From: Branchiostoma floridae
Taxonomy: Eukaryota > Chordata > Leptocardii > Amphioxiformes > Branchiostomatidae
Length of the DNA stretch: 64,000 nucleotides
Reading direction: 5' to 3'
Assembly (NCBI RefSeq): GCF_000003815.2
Contig: NC_049979.1
Span: 27,430,877 to 27,494,876, forward strand
Shown here: positions 44,816 through 57,700 of the stretch, one piece after another
Numbering within the stretch: position 1 is the stretch's first letter
Layout: the number at the start of each line of letters is the position of its first letter
Notes under the pieces: generated by a model
What the model was told of the DNA's origin: nothing
The model's database searches: none
What the model saw: the letters and a program-made list of their open reading frames with translations, nothing else
Program-made: the position numbers and the translations under genes

Positions 44816-47800
44816 TTACCATGTGTTTTCCTATATCATTCTTCATAAATGTTATAAATGCAAGCATATACAGATGGTTTCTCGGTTCAACATGTACTTT
44901 ATTCTTCAATATAGAGGCTATTATATTCTTTAAGTGAATACCGTGACCGGTATTCAAATCCATTTCTATTTCAGCATTAATGATACAATGGCCAGCATGA
45001 CTTTGACTTTTGACCTGTTATATAGTTTATATGATTTGCCCTTTTCCCATAGAGACATGTATTTGAAATATACCTTAGCTGGAATGTCTCTGGATTCAAA
45101 GAATGCACGCACACATGTCATATAAGTTGTCCTTCACCGACTCAAACTTGCACGCTCGAAATCTTTCTTAGATACTCTTTCAGATCGTTCGTGCAGTCAT
45201 ACATAATATCTGTAAAAACAAATATTATCCGAAAACTGAGGCTGATTTTTTTCCACATACACAGCAAAAAGTTTCTGCAAGTCAGACACCCATGGTAAGA
45301 AAGCTTAAGGTGGAAAAAATCCGTCCCTGAAGAGAACAGTTTAAAAGATCCTTGTTCGGATGTATAAGTACGGCGACTTTAAAGTTTTGGGGGTTGATTG
45401 CATTCTTCACATAGTGCAGACACCACGAGAATATGGCGCGTCAACAAATGTGCAATTTTTTGTCTCAAACACACGCAGAAATCAACTCTCAAACACATAT
45501 CGAATTATTCTTTCCAAAGACAAACTATTCTTTGATACAGCAGACATTTTTATTCCGACACACAAACACTACAATTCTCTCTCACACACAGCACAAAAAG
45601 TTCTCTCACTTCGGGAGGCTTTCCCTGCCAACCCGGCTGTAGGAGTGAGCGATTTTTTCGTCTGAGTGAGAGCGAAATTTGGTCGATGTGAGAGCGCTTT
45701 CGGAATAGTGCAAGAATAATTTGCTTGAATTTTCTTATCTTCTTAAAGGCAATGAACAGCGTCATTTTCTTCAGTTTCCAATAATAAACCTTTTCAAAAA
45801 TGACATTCTGTTATATTTTAGACATTTCCTCGACAATCATATCATTCCGACACACAACGCAGAAATTCTCTCTCACCCACGGAACAAAAAGTTCTCTCAC
45901 CTCGGAGGCTTTCCCCGCCGATCAGACTGGAGGAGTGAGCGATTTTTTGGTCTGAGTGAGAGCGAAATTTGGTCGATGTGAGAGCGCTTTCGGAGTAGTG
46001 GAAGAATAACTTGCTTGAGTTTTCTTAACTTCCAAATGGCAATGAACAGTGTCATTTTCTTGTTTCCACTAATAAACCTTTTTAACAATGACATTCTGTT
46101 ATATTTTAGACATTTCCTCGACAATCATATTATTCCGACACACAACGCTGAAATTCTCTCTCACCCACAGAACAAAAAGTTCTCTCACTCCGCGAGGCTT
46201 CCCCTACCAACCCGGCTGGAGGAGTGAGCGATTACTTTGGTCTGAGTGAGAGCGAATCTTTGTCGATGTGAGAGCGCTTTCGGAGTAGTGGAAGAATAAC
46301 TTTCTTGAGTTTTCTTAACTTCTAAAGGGGAATGAACAGTGTCATTTTCTTCAGTTTCAAATAATAAACCATTGTAACAATGACATTCTGTTATGTTATA
46401 GACATTTCCTCGACAATCACTTTATTCCGACACACAACGCAGAAATTCTCTCTCACCCACAGAACAAAAAGTTCTTTCACCTCGGGGGCTTTCCCCGCCA
46501 ACCCGGCTGTAGGAGTGAGCGATTTATTTTGGTTTGAGTGAGAGCGAAATTTGGTCGATGTGAGAGCGCTTTCGGAGTAGTGAAAGAATAACTTCCTGGA
46601 GGTTTATTTGCTTCAAACGCAAAAAAAACATTGACATTTTGTTCAGTTTGAAATGATATACATCATGCAATAACAATCACTCATACGAAAGATATTGTGT
46701 TGACGATCAATCTTTTTCCGACACACAACGCTAAAATTCTCTCTCACACACAGAACAAAAAGTTCTCTCACCACGGGAGGCTTTCCCTGCCAACCGGTAG
46801 TAGGAGTGAGCCCTTTTTTTGGGTCTGAGTGAGAGCGAAAATTCGTCGATGTGAGAGCGCTTTCGGAGTAGTGAGAGAATAAATTCCTGGAGGTTTATTT
46901 ACTTTAGACTCAAATCAACACCTGACATTCTGTTCAGTTTGAAACAATATACATCATACAATAATAATCACCTATACCAAAGATATTGTCTTGACAATGA
47001 ATCTTTTTCCGACACACAACACGGACATTCTCTCTCACAAACAGAACAAAAAGTTCTCTCACCTCGGAGGCTTCCTTGCCAACCCGGCTGGAGGAGTGAG
47101 CGATTTTTTTGGGTCTGAGTGAGAGCGAAATTTTGTCGATGTGAGAGCGCTTTCGGAGTAGTGAAAGAATAACTTCCTTTAGTATTTTGGACTAAAAACG
47201 CAAAATGATCACTGGCCCTTTTTTCAGTTTGTAACGATATACACCATACAATAACAATCACTTATACCAAATATTAAAGATATTGTCTTGACAATCAATC
47301 TTTTTCCGACACACAACGCTAAAATTCTCTCTCACACACAGAACAAAAAGTTCTCTCACTTCGGGAGGCTTCCTTGCCATCGGGGCTGTAGGAGTGAGCG
47401 ATTTTTTGGGTCTGAGTGAGTGCGAACTTTTGTCGATGTGAGAGCGCTTTTGGAGTAGTGAAAGAATAACTTCCTGGAGGTTTATTTACTTCTAAAGGGG
47501 AATGAACAGTGTCATTTTCTTCAGTTTCCAATAATAAACCATTTTAACAATCACATTCTGTTATATTTATATACATTTCCTCGACAATCATATTATCCCG
47601 ACACACAACGCAGAAATTCTCTCTCACCCACAGAACAAAAAGTTCTTTCACCTCGGGGGCTTTCCCCGCCAATCCGGCTGGAGGAGTGAGCGATTTTTTT
47701 TGGTCTGAGTGAGAGCGAAATTTGGTCGATGTGAGAGCGCTTTCGGAATTGTGAAAGACTAACTTCCTTCAGTATTTCTTTACTTCAAGCGCATATTAAA

Positions 47801-50572
47801 AACTGACATTTTGTATAGTTTGAAACGATATACATCATACACTAACAATCACTTAAACCAAAGACATTGTCTTGACGATCAATCTTTTTCCGACACTCAA
47901 CGCTACAATTCTCTCTCACCTACAGAAGAAAAAGTTCTGTCACTTCGGGAGGCCTCCCCTGCCAACCCGGCCGTAGGAGTGAGCGATTTTTTGTGTCTGA
48001 GTGAGAGCGAACTTTTGTCTATGTGAGAGCGCTTTTGGAGTAGTGAAAGAATAACTTCCTTCAGAATCTTTTCACTTCAAACGCAAAATAAATGCTGACA
48101 TTTTGTTTAGTTTGTAACGATATACACTATACAGTAACAATCGCTTATACCAAATATTAAAGATATTGTCTTGACAATCAATCTTTATCCGACACACAAC
48201 GCTAAAATTCTCTCTCACACACAGAACAAAAAGTTCTCTCACTTCGGGAGGCTTTCCCTGCCAACCGGTAGTAGGAGTGAGCCCTTTTTTTGGGTCTGAG
48301 TGAGAGCGAAAATTCGTCGATGTGAGAGCGCTTTCGGAGTAGTGAAAGAATAAATTCCTGGAGGTTTATTTACTTTAGACTCAAATCAACACCTGACATT
48401 CTGTTCAGTTTGAAACAATATACATCATACAATAATAATCACCTATACCAAAGATATTGTCTTGACAATGAATCTTTTTCCAACACACAACACGGACATT
48501 CTCTCTCACAAACAGAACAAAAAGTTCTCTCACTTCGAAAGGCTTTCCATGCCAACCCGGCTGTAGGAGTGAGCGAATTTGTTGTCTGAGTGAGAGAGAA
48601 AATTGATCGATGTGAGAGCGCTTTCGGAGTAGTGAAAGAACAACTTCATAGAGGTTTGTTAACTTTAAACGCAAATCAACAACTGACATTTTGTTCAGTT
48701 TGAAACAATATATATCCTACAATAATAATCACAAATATTGTCTTGACAATCAATCTTTTTCCGACACACAACGCGAAAATTCTTTCTCACCCACAGAACA
48801 AAAAGTTCTCTCACCTCGGAGGCTTCCTTGCCAACCCGGCTGGAGGAGTGAGCGATTTTTTGGGTCTGAGTGAGAGCGAAATTTTGTCGATGTGAGAGCG
48901 CTTTTGGAGTAGTGAAAGAACAACTTCTTTTAGTATTTTTTACTAAAAACGCAAAATGATCACTGGCCTTTTTTTCAGTTTGTAACGATATACACCATAC
49001 AATAACAATCACTTATACCAAATATTAAAGATATTGTCTTGACAATCAATCTTTTTCCGACACACAACGCTAAAATTCTCTCTCACACACAGAACAAAAA
49101 GTTCTCTCACTTCGGGAGGCTTCCTTGCCATCGGGGCTGTAGGAGTGAGCGATTTTTTGGGTTTGAGTGAGGGCGAACTTTTGTCGATGTGAGAGCGCTT
49201 TTGGGATAGGAAAAGAATAACTTCCGGGAGGTTTATTTTACTTCTAAAGGGGAATGAACAGTGTCATTTTCTTCAGTTTCCAATAATAAACCATTTTAAC
49301 AATCACATTCTGTTATATTTATATACATTTCCTCGACAATCATATTATCCCGACACACAACGCAGAAATTCTCTCTCACCCACAGAACAAAAAGTTCTTT
49401 CACCTCGGGGGCTTTCCCCGCCAATCCGGCTGGAGGAGTGAGCGATTTTTTTTGGTCTGAGTGAGAGCGAAATTTGGTCGATGTGAGAGCGCTTTCGGAA
49501 TTGTGAAAGACTAACTTCCTTCAGTATTTCTTTACTTCAAGCGCATATTAAAAACTGACATTTTGTATAGTTTGAAACGATATACATCATACACTAACAA
49601 TCACTTAAACCAAAGACATTGTCTTGACGATCAATCTTTTTCCGACACTCAACGCTACAATTCTCTCTCACCTACAGAAGAAAAAGTTCTGTCACTTCGG
49701 GAGGCCTCCCCTGCCAACCCGGCCGTAGGAGTGAGCGATTTTTTGGGTCTGAGTGAGAGCGAACTTTTGTCTATGTGAGAGCGCTTTCGGAATAGTGAAA
49801 GAAAAACTTCCTTCAGAATTTTTTCACTTCAAACGCAAAATAAATGCTGACATTTTGTTTAGTTTGTAACGATATACACTATACAATACCAATCACTTAT
49901 ACCAAATATAAAAGATATTGTCTTGACAATCAATCTTTTTCCGACACACAACGCTAAAATTCTCTCTCACACACGGAACAAAAAGTTCTCTCACTTCGGG
50001 AGGCTTCCTTGCCGACCCGGCTATAGGAGTGAGCGCTTTTTGGGGTCTGAGTGAGTGCGAACTTTGGTCGATGTGAGAGCGCTTTTGGAGTAGTGAAAAA
50101 ACAACTTCTTTTAGTATTTTTTACTTAAAACTCAAAATAAACACTGACATTTTGTCTAGTTTGTAACGATATACACTATACAATACCAATCACTTATACC
50201 AAATATTAAAGATATTGTCTTGACAATCAATCTTTATCCGACACACAACGCTGAAATTCTCTTTCACCCACAGAACAAAAAGTTCTCTCACTTCGGGAGG
50301 CTTCCCTGCCAACCCGGCTGTAGGAGTGAGCGATTTTTTGGGTCTGAGTGAGTGCGAACTTTTGTCGATGTGAGAGCGCTTTTGGAGTAGTGAAAGAACA
50401 ACTTCTTTTAGTATTTTTTACTAAAAACGCAAAATAATCACTGTCATTTTTTTCAGTTTGTAACGATATACACTATACAATAACAATCACTTATACCAAA
50501 TATTAAAGATATTGTCTTGACAATCAATCTTTTTCCGACACACAACGCTAAAATTCTCTCTCACACACAGAA

Positions 50573-50963
50573 NNNNNNNNNNNNNNNNNNNNNNNNNNNN
50601 NNNNNNNNNNNNNNNNNNNNNNNNNNNNNNNNNNNNNNNNNNNNNNNNNNNNNNNNNNNNNNNNNNNNNNNNNNNNNNNNNNNNNNNNNNNNNNNNNNNN
50701 NNNNNNNNNNNNNNNNNNNNNNNNNNNNNNNNNNNNNNNNNNNNNNNNNNNNNNNNNNNNNNNNNNNNNNNNNNNNNNNNNNNNNNNNNNNNNNNNNNNN
50801 NNNNNNNNNNNNNNNNNNNNNNNNNNNNNNNNNNNNNNNNNNNNNNNNNNNNNNNNNNNNNNNNNNNNNNNNNNNNNNNNNNNNNNNNNNNNNNNNNNNN
50901 NNNNNNNNNNNNNNNNNNNNNNNNNNNNNNNNNNNNNNNNNNNNNNNNNNNNNNNNNNNNNNN
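50573..50963. other. Assembly gap (391 N)
   Basis: An N run inside the forward satellite block; the true number of monomers here is unknown. Confidence 0.99.
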
Positions 50964-51004
50964 GTGAGAGCGCTTTCGGATGGTGAAAGAATAATTTCCT
51001 TCAG

Positions 51005-51475
51005 TATTTTTCCATGCCAAATATTTTATATACCTGTTTAAACAGTTCTTGATGGAACATGGTCGCTCTAGCGTAGTGGGAAAATTTGCGCATTGTAAAC
51101 CAATGCACCCGGTTCGATTCCGGGGAGGCAATTATTTTTAACTTTTTTTTTCTTCTTTTACATCCATTAAAATACTAATTTTTGCATCCATTGAAATACC
51201 TATTAACAATACTTTTGTATAGAACATTAAAACTCACATTTGCACCTGTTCTACTTCTGCATGTTTTCGATGTTGGGATATTTGAATGAGACGTGCGATA
51301 CTCTGCTTATATGTCGTTCTAACTTTCCATAAAATGCCCATACAACATCTATATCACAGAATTACACAAGAACAAACTGATTTTCTCGAATATATCTGCA
51401 TACTGTCTTTTTTTCAAAATACGCATCAGCCAGCTTTTTTTCAGAAGCTTTCTTGTTTCACTTCAAGAGCAAAAT
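51005..51475. other. Non-satellite island in the forward block
   Basis: Unrelated AT-rich sequence replacing about one and a half monomers, including the tRNA-like sequence. No coding sequence recognised. Confidence 0.55.
51061..51130 (+). tRNA. tRNA-like sequence (pseudogene or SINE head)
   Basis: TAGCGTAGTGGG fits a pol III A box and GGTTCGATTCC fits a B box exactly. The T stem CCCGG/CCGGG is intact, and GCATT/AATGC could form an anticodon stem with loop GTAAACC. The acceptor stem pairs poorly and the variable loop is too short, so it is probably not a working tRNA. A T-run follows at about 51,143. Confidence 0.4.
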
Positions 51476-52694
51476 AAACACTGATATATTGTTTAGTTTA
51501 TAACGATATACACTATACAATACAATCAGTCATTCCAAAGATATGGTCTTGACAATCAATCTTTTTCCGACACACAACGCTAAAATTCTCTCTCACCAAA
51601 AGAACAAAAAGTTCTCTCACTTCGTGAGGCTCTCCTACTAACCCGGCTTTAGAAGTGAGCGAATTTTTCGGTCTGAGTGAGAGCGAATTTTTGTCGTTGT
51701 GAGAGCGTTTTAGGGGTAGTGAAAGAACAACTTCCTTCAGTATTTTTTCACTTAAAACACGAAATAAACGCTAACATTTTGTTCAATTTGCAACGATATA
51801 CACTATACAATACCAATCACTTATACCAAATATTAAAGATATTGTCTTGACAATCAATCTTTATCCGACACACAACGCTGAAATTCTCTTTCACCCACAG
51901 AACAAAAAGTTCTCTCACTCCGGGAGGCTTCCCTGCCAACGCGGCTGTAGGAGTGAGCGCTTTTTTGGGTCTGAGTGAGTGCGAACTTTTGTCGATGTGA
52001 GAGCGCTGTCGGAATAGTGAAAGAATAACTTCCTTCAGTATTTTTTTACTTAAAACGCAAAATAAACGCAGACATTTTGTATAGTTTGTAACGATATACA
52101 CCATTCAATACCAATCACTTATACCAAATATTAAAGAAATTGTCTTGATAATCAATCTTTCTCCGATACACAACGCTGAAATTTTCTTTCACCCACAGAA
52201 CAAAAAGTTCTCTCACTTCGGGAGGCTTCCCTGCCAACGCGGCTGTAGGAGTGAGCGATTTGTTTGGTCTGAGTGAGTGCGAACTTTTGTCGATGTGAGA
52301 GCGCTTTTGGAGTAGTGAAAGAACAACTTCTTTTAGAATTTTTTACTTAAAACCCAAAATAAACGCAGACATTTTGTTTAGTTTGTAACGATATACACTT
52401 TACAATACCAATCACTTATACCAAATATTAAAGATATTGTCTTGACAATTTATCTTTTTCCGACACACAACCCTGGAATTCTCTCTCACCCACAGAACAA
52501 AAAGTTCTCTCACTTCGGGAGGCTTTCCTGCCAATCCGGCTGTAGGAGTGAGCGATTTTTTTGGGTTTGAGTGAGAGCGAAATTTTGTCGATGTGAGAGC
52601 GCTTTCGGAGTGGTGGAAGAACAACTTCCTTGAGCTTTATTCACTTCAAACGCACAATAAACCTGACATTTTCTTCAGTTTGCAACGATATGCA

Positions 52695-53640
52695 TCATAC
52701 AACTAGAGTTCCACGACCCCATACCTTCGCCAAATGCTGTATCAATTGTGTTTGTCATTAATTATGCAAATAAGGTTCTCATTTGCATAATCTATATTAC
52801 TTGATCATGTCCTCCACCAAACAACAGACGCACGCAATCTGTGTTAAGAAAAAAGGCTTTTATCGCATTTTCTGATAATTTATGCAAATGAGGACTCATT
52901 TACGTAGTTAATGTTCAACGATGTTCACCTGTACATAACTTCCAAATGCTACAAGTAAGAACTTCCTGTCATTTACCACGATGACATTATATCATTTTCT
53001 CATTAATTATGCAAATTAGGTCTCAATTTTGCATACTAGTTACTTGTAAGTTTCAATATTCTTCCCTTTCTCTGTTACAAATGTCACATGTTGCAATAGT
53101 CCTTTTAATAAACTGGGTGTGTTTAGACAATTTCCTAATTTATCATGCAAATAAGATTTCAATTGGCATAGTTAATATGTAGTTATATAAAGCATCCCTT
53201 AAGCTATCTACATACCAAAAGTCATGACAATCCGTCAACCCTTTCTTGAGTTATATCCTTTCAAAGTCTGACACTAAACGTGCCCTGCAGTTCTAAAACA
53301 AGCCGCTAGGGAATCCAAACCTATACCACTTACTCTCGGCATATAGACATGTCTGTCACTCAAAAATCATAGCCGCAGCATGTCCAGAACTCGAGATATC
53401 AAACCAGAAGGTTCCGCTGCAGTACCGTTACATGCCGTTGGGGAGCCCAAAATCTAATTGTTTCCAGGTTTCATCAAGACCTACCCACATACCGAATACC
53501 AATACATTCCATCCAGATGTTCTTGAGTTATGCTGGTCTTCTACATACAAACATACAAGCATACAAGCATACAAGCATACAAACATACAAACATACAAAC
53601 ACACGCTACCCAAAACATAACCTTCTAGGCGAAGGTAATG
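52695..53640. mobile_element. About 0.95-kb interspersed repeat inserted in the satellite
   Basis: ATTAATTATGCAAATAAG-type blocks recur within it. CCATACCTTCGCC at the left and GGCGAAGGTAATGG at the right are inverted, suggesting short TIRs. A (CATACAAG)n-like tract is at 53,548-53,600. Related to 36,125-36,745. Confidence 0.55.
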
Positions 53641-54269
53641 GTAATATCACTTATAACAAAGACACTGTTTTGACAATCCACATTTTCCCGACACACAACG
53701 CAGAAATTCTCTCTCACCCACACAGCAAAAAAAGTTTTCTCACTTCGGGAGGCCTTTTCTGCCAACCAGGCTGTATGAGTGAGCGATTCTTTCGGTCAAG
53801 GTGAGAGCTAAATTTGGTCGATGTGAGAGCGCTTTCGGAGTAGTGGAAGAACAACTAACTTGAGAAGTCTTCATTTCAAACGGACAATGAACAGTGTCAT
53901 TTTCTTCACTTTGCAACGATATGCATCATAGTCATTACACTAATAATCACATATACCGAAGACATTGTCTTGATAATCAATATTTTTCCGACACACAACG
54001 CGGAAATTCTCTCTCACAAACACAGAAAAAAGTTCTCACACTTCGGGAGGCTTCCCCTGCCAACCCGGCTGTAGGAGTGAGCGAATTTTTGGTCTGAGTG
54101 AAAGAGAAAATTCGTCGATGTGAGAGCGCTTTCGGAGTAGTGGAAGAATAACTTCCTTCAGTATTTCTTTACTTCAAACACAAAATAAATACTAACATTT
54201 TGTTAAGTTTGTAACGATGTAAACCATATAATAACAATCACTGATACCAAATATTAAAGATATTGTGGT

Positions 54270-54795
54270 AATATGTGGGGAGTGTTTAGGTGAGAACAGC
54301 CTAACTCGGGAAGCACTGGTTGGATCAAGATGATATTTAGTAAAAGGCAGGCCAAGTTCGAGTTAATGGGCCTCCTAGTGGCTTTCTAAGGTACAGCAGC
54401 GGAACTTTCATTTTTTATTTTTCGTGTTCCTGACATGCTATGGTTGTGGTTTTTGAGTTGTAGATAGCTATTGTTATCAATGGAAAACATAGGAAACACA
54501 TTGGCATGACTAAGTTGCATCTTTATTGGTTTTGAACACTAAAGTATCAGAAAAATTGCATCCTGCACCTGTAACCCACTTGAACAAATACGAACACACT
54601 TTCCAGCACTACCAAATGACTTTCGTCCCTTAGATATCTTACATACATGTAGCATAGAGCAATCTCAAAGACGTAAACTATCGCACTAGACTAGTTGTCT
54701 CGTGCAGGCAAACTCAACAATAACAACGACAACATCAATGCTTGCACTATTATAATAGCTGATATAGGGCATCTACTGGGCATCCATGTGATTAT
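54270..54795. other. Non-satellite spacer at the orientation switch
   Basis: About 525 bp separating the two satellite orientations. It includes a fragment of the dispersed repeat family (GGGCCTCCTAGTGGCTTTC, TTTTTGAGTTGTAGATAGCT). No gene was seen. Confidence 0.6.
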
Positions 54796-57700
54796 TTGGT
54801 ATAAGTGATTGGTATTGTATAGTGTATATCGTTACAAACTAAACAAAATGTCTGCGTTTATTTTGCGTTTTAAGTAAAAAATACTTAAAGAAGTTGTTCT
54901 TTCACTACTCCGAAAGCGCTCTCACATCGACCAAATTTCGCTCTCACTCAGACCAAAAAATCGCTCACTCCTCCATCCGGGTTTGCAGGGAAAGCCTCCC
55001 GAAGTGAGAGAACTTTTTGTTCTGTGTGTGAGAGAAAATTTTAGCGTTGAGTGTCGGAAAAAGATTGATCGTCAAGACAATGACTTTGGTTTAAGTGATT
55101 GTTAGTGTATGATGTATATCGTTTCAAACTATACATATTGTCAGTGTTTAACATGCGATTGAAGTAAAGAAATGATGAAGGAAGTTGTTCTTGCACTATT
55201 CCGAAAGCGCTCTCACATCGACCAAAGTTCGCACTCACTCAGACCCAAAAAATCGCTCACTCCTACAGCCGCGTTGGCAGGGAAGCCTCCCGGAGTGAGA
55301 GAACTTTTCGTTCTGTGGGTGAGAGAGAATTTCTGCGTTGTGTGTCGGAATAAAGCGATTGTCGAGGAAATGTCTATAATATAACAGAATGTCATTTTTG
55401 AAAAGGTTTATTATTGGAAACTGAAGAAAATGACGCTGTTCATTGCCTTTAAGAAGATAAGAAAACTCAAGCAAGTTATTCTTCCACTACTCCAAAAGCG
55501 CTCTCACATCGACCAAATTTCGCTCTCACTCAGACCAAAATAAATCGCTCACTCCTCCAGCCAAATCGGCGGGGAAAGCCCCCGAGGTGAAAGAACTTTT
55601 TGTTCTGTGGGTGAGAGAGAATTTCTGCGTTGTGTGTCGGAATAAAGTGATTGTCGAGGAAATGTCTATAACATAACAGAATGTCATTGTTACAATGGCT
55701 TATTATTTGAAACTGAAGAAAATGACACTGTTCATTCCCCTTTAGAAGTTAAGAAAACTCAAGAAAGTTATTCTTCCACTACACCGAAAGCGCTCTCACG
55801 TCGACAAAGTTTCGCTCTCACTCAGACCAAAGTAATCGCTCACTCCTCCAGCCGGGTTGGTAGGGGAAGCCTCGCGGTGTGAGAGAACTTTTTGTTCCGT
55901 GGGTGAGAGAGAATTTCAGCGTTGTGTGTCGGAATAATATGACTGTCGAGGAAATGTCTAAAATATAACAGAATGTCATTGTTAAAAAGGTTTATTAGTG
56001 GAAACAAGAAAATGACACTGTTCATTGCCATTTGGAAGTTAAGAAAACTCAAGCAAGTTATTCTTCCACTACTCCGAAAGCGCTCTCACATCGACCAAAT
56101 TTCGCTCTCACTCAGACCAAAAAATCGCTCACTCCTCCAGTCTGATTGGCGGGGAAAGCCTCCGAGGTGAGAGAACTTTTTGTTCCGTGGGTGAGAGAGA
56201 ATTTCTGCGTTGTGTGTCGGAATGATATGATTGTCGAGGAAATGTCTATAATATAACAGAATGTCATTTTTGACAAGGTTTATTATTGGAAACTGAAGAA
56301 AATGACGCTGTTCATTGCCTTTAAGAAGATAAGAAAACTCAAGCAAGTTATTCTTCCACTACTCCAAAAGCGCTCTCACATCGACCAAATTTCGCTCTCA
56401 CTCAGACCAAAATAAATCGCTCACTCCTCCAGCCAAATCGGCGGGGAAAGCCCCCGAGGTGAAAGAACTTTTTGTTCTGTGGGTGAGAGAGAATTTCTGC
56501 GTTGTGTGTCGGAATAAAGTGATTGTCGAGGAAATGTCTATAACATAACAGAATGTCATTGTTAAAATGGTTTATTATTGGAAACTGGAGAAAATAACAC
56601 TGTTCATTGCCATTTGGAAGTTCAGAAAACCCAAGCAAGTTATTCTTCCACTACACCGAAAGCGCTCTCACATCGACCAAATTTCGCTCTCACTCAGACC
56701 AAAGTAATCGCTCACTCCTACAGCCGGGTTGGCAGGGAAAACCTCCCGAAGTGAGAGAACTTTTTGTTCTGTGGGTGAAAGAGAATTTCAGCGTTGTGTG
56801 TCGGAAAAAGATTGATTGTCAAGACAATATCTTTAATATTTGGTATAAGTGATTGTTATTGTATGGTGTATGTCGTTACAAACTGAAAAAAATGCCAGTG
56901 ATTATTTTGCGTTTTTAGTAAAAAATACTTAAAGAAGTTGTTCTTTCACTACTCCAAAAGCCCTCTCACATCGACAAAAGTTCGCACTCACTCAGACCCA
57001 AAAAATCGCTCACTCCTCCAGCCGGGTTGGCAAGGAAGCCTCCCTAAGTGAGAGAACTTTTTGTTCTGTGTGTGAGAGAGAATTTTATCGTTGTGTGTCG
57101 GAAAAAGATTGATTGTCAAGACAATATCTTTAATATTTGGTATAAGTGATTGGTATTGTAAAGTGTATATCGTTACAAACTAAACAAAAGGTCTGCGTTT
57201 ATTTTGCGTTTTAAATAAAAAATACTAAAAGAAGTTGTTCTTTCACTACTCCAAGAGCGCTCTCACATCGACAAAAGTTCGCACTCACTCAGACCCAAAA
57301 AATCGCTCACTCCTACAGCCGCGATGGCAAGGAAGCCTGCCGAAGTGAGAGAACTTTTTGTTCTGTGTGTGAGAGAGAATTTTAGCGTTGTGTGTCGGAA
57401 AAAGATTGATTGTCAAGACAATATCTTTAATACTTGGTATAAGTGATTGTTATTGTATAGTGAATATCGTTACAAACTAGACAAAATGTCAGTGTTTATT
57501 TTGAGTTTTAAGTAAAAAATACTAAAAGAAGTTGTTCTTTCACTACTCCAAAAGCGCTCTCACATCGACAAAAGTTCGCACTCACTCAGACCCAAAAAAT
57601 CGCTCACTCCTACAGCCGCGATGGCAGGGAAGCCTCCCGGAGTGAGAGAACTTTTTGTTCTGTGGGTGAAAGAGAATTTTAGCGTTGTGTGTCGGATAAA

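Larger units (their letters stand above)
45540..54270 (+). repeat. Satellite array, forward block, monomer about 292 bp
   Basis: About 25 monomers. Each reads CCGACACACAACGC, AATTCTCTCTCACCCACAGA, AACAAAAAGTTCTCTCAC, GGAGTGAGCGATTTTT, TCTGAGTGAGAGCGAA and TCGATGTGAGAGCGCTTTCG, then a variable spacer. Two spacer types alternate: one with ATTTCCTCGACAATCATA, the other with GATATTGTCTTGACAATCAA. Open frames inside are frame-periodic by-products of the repeat, not genes. The block is interrupted by unrelated sequence at 51,005-51,475 and 52,695-53,640. Confidence 0.93.

Noticed and set aside
50487-51131. Long open frames crossing N runs (also at 39,156, 39,790 and 59,359)
   Set aside because: Their length comes from translating unknown bases; only the sequenced ends mean anything.
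45540-54270. Regularly spaced repeats considered as a CRISPR array
   Set aside because: The unit is about 292 bp with conserved cores over 150 bp and two recurring spacer types. The setting is eukaryotic and there are no cas genes.
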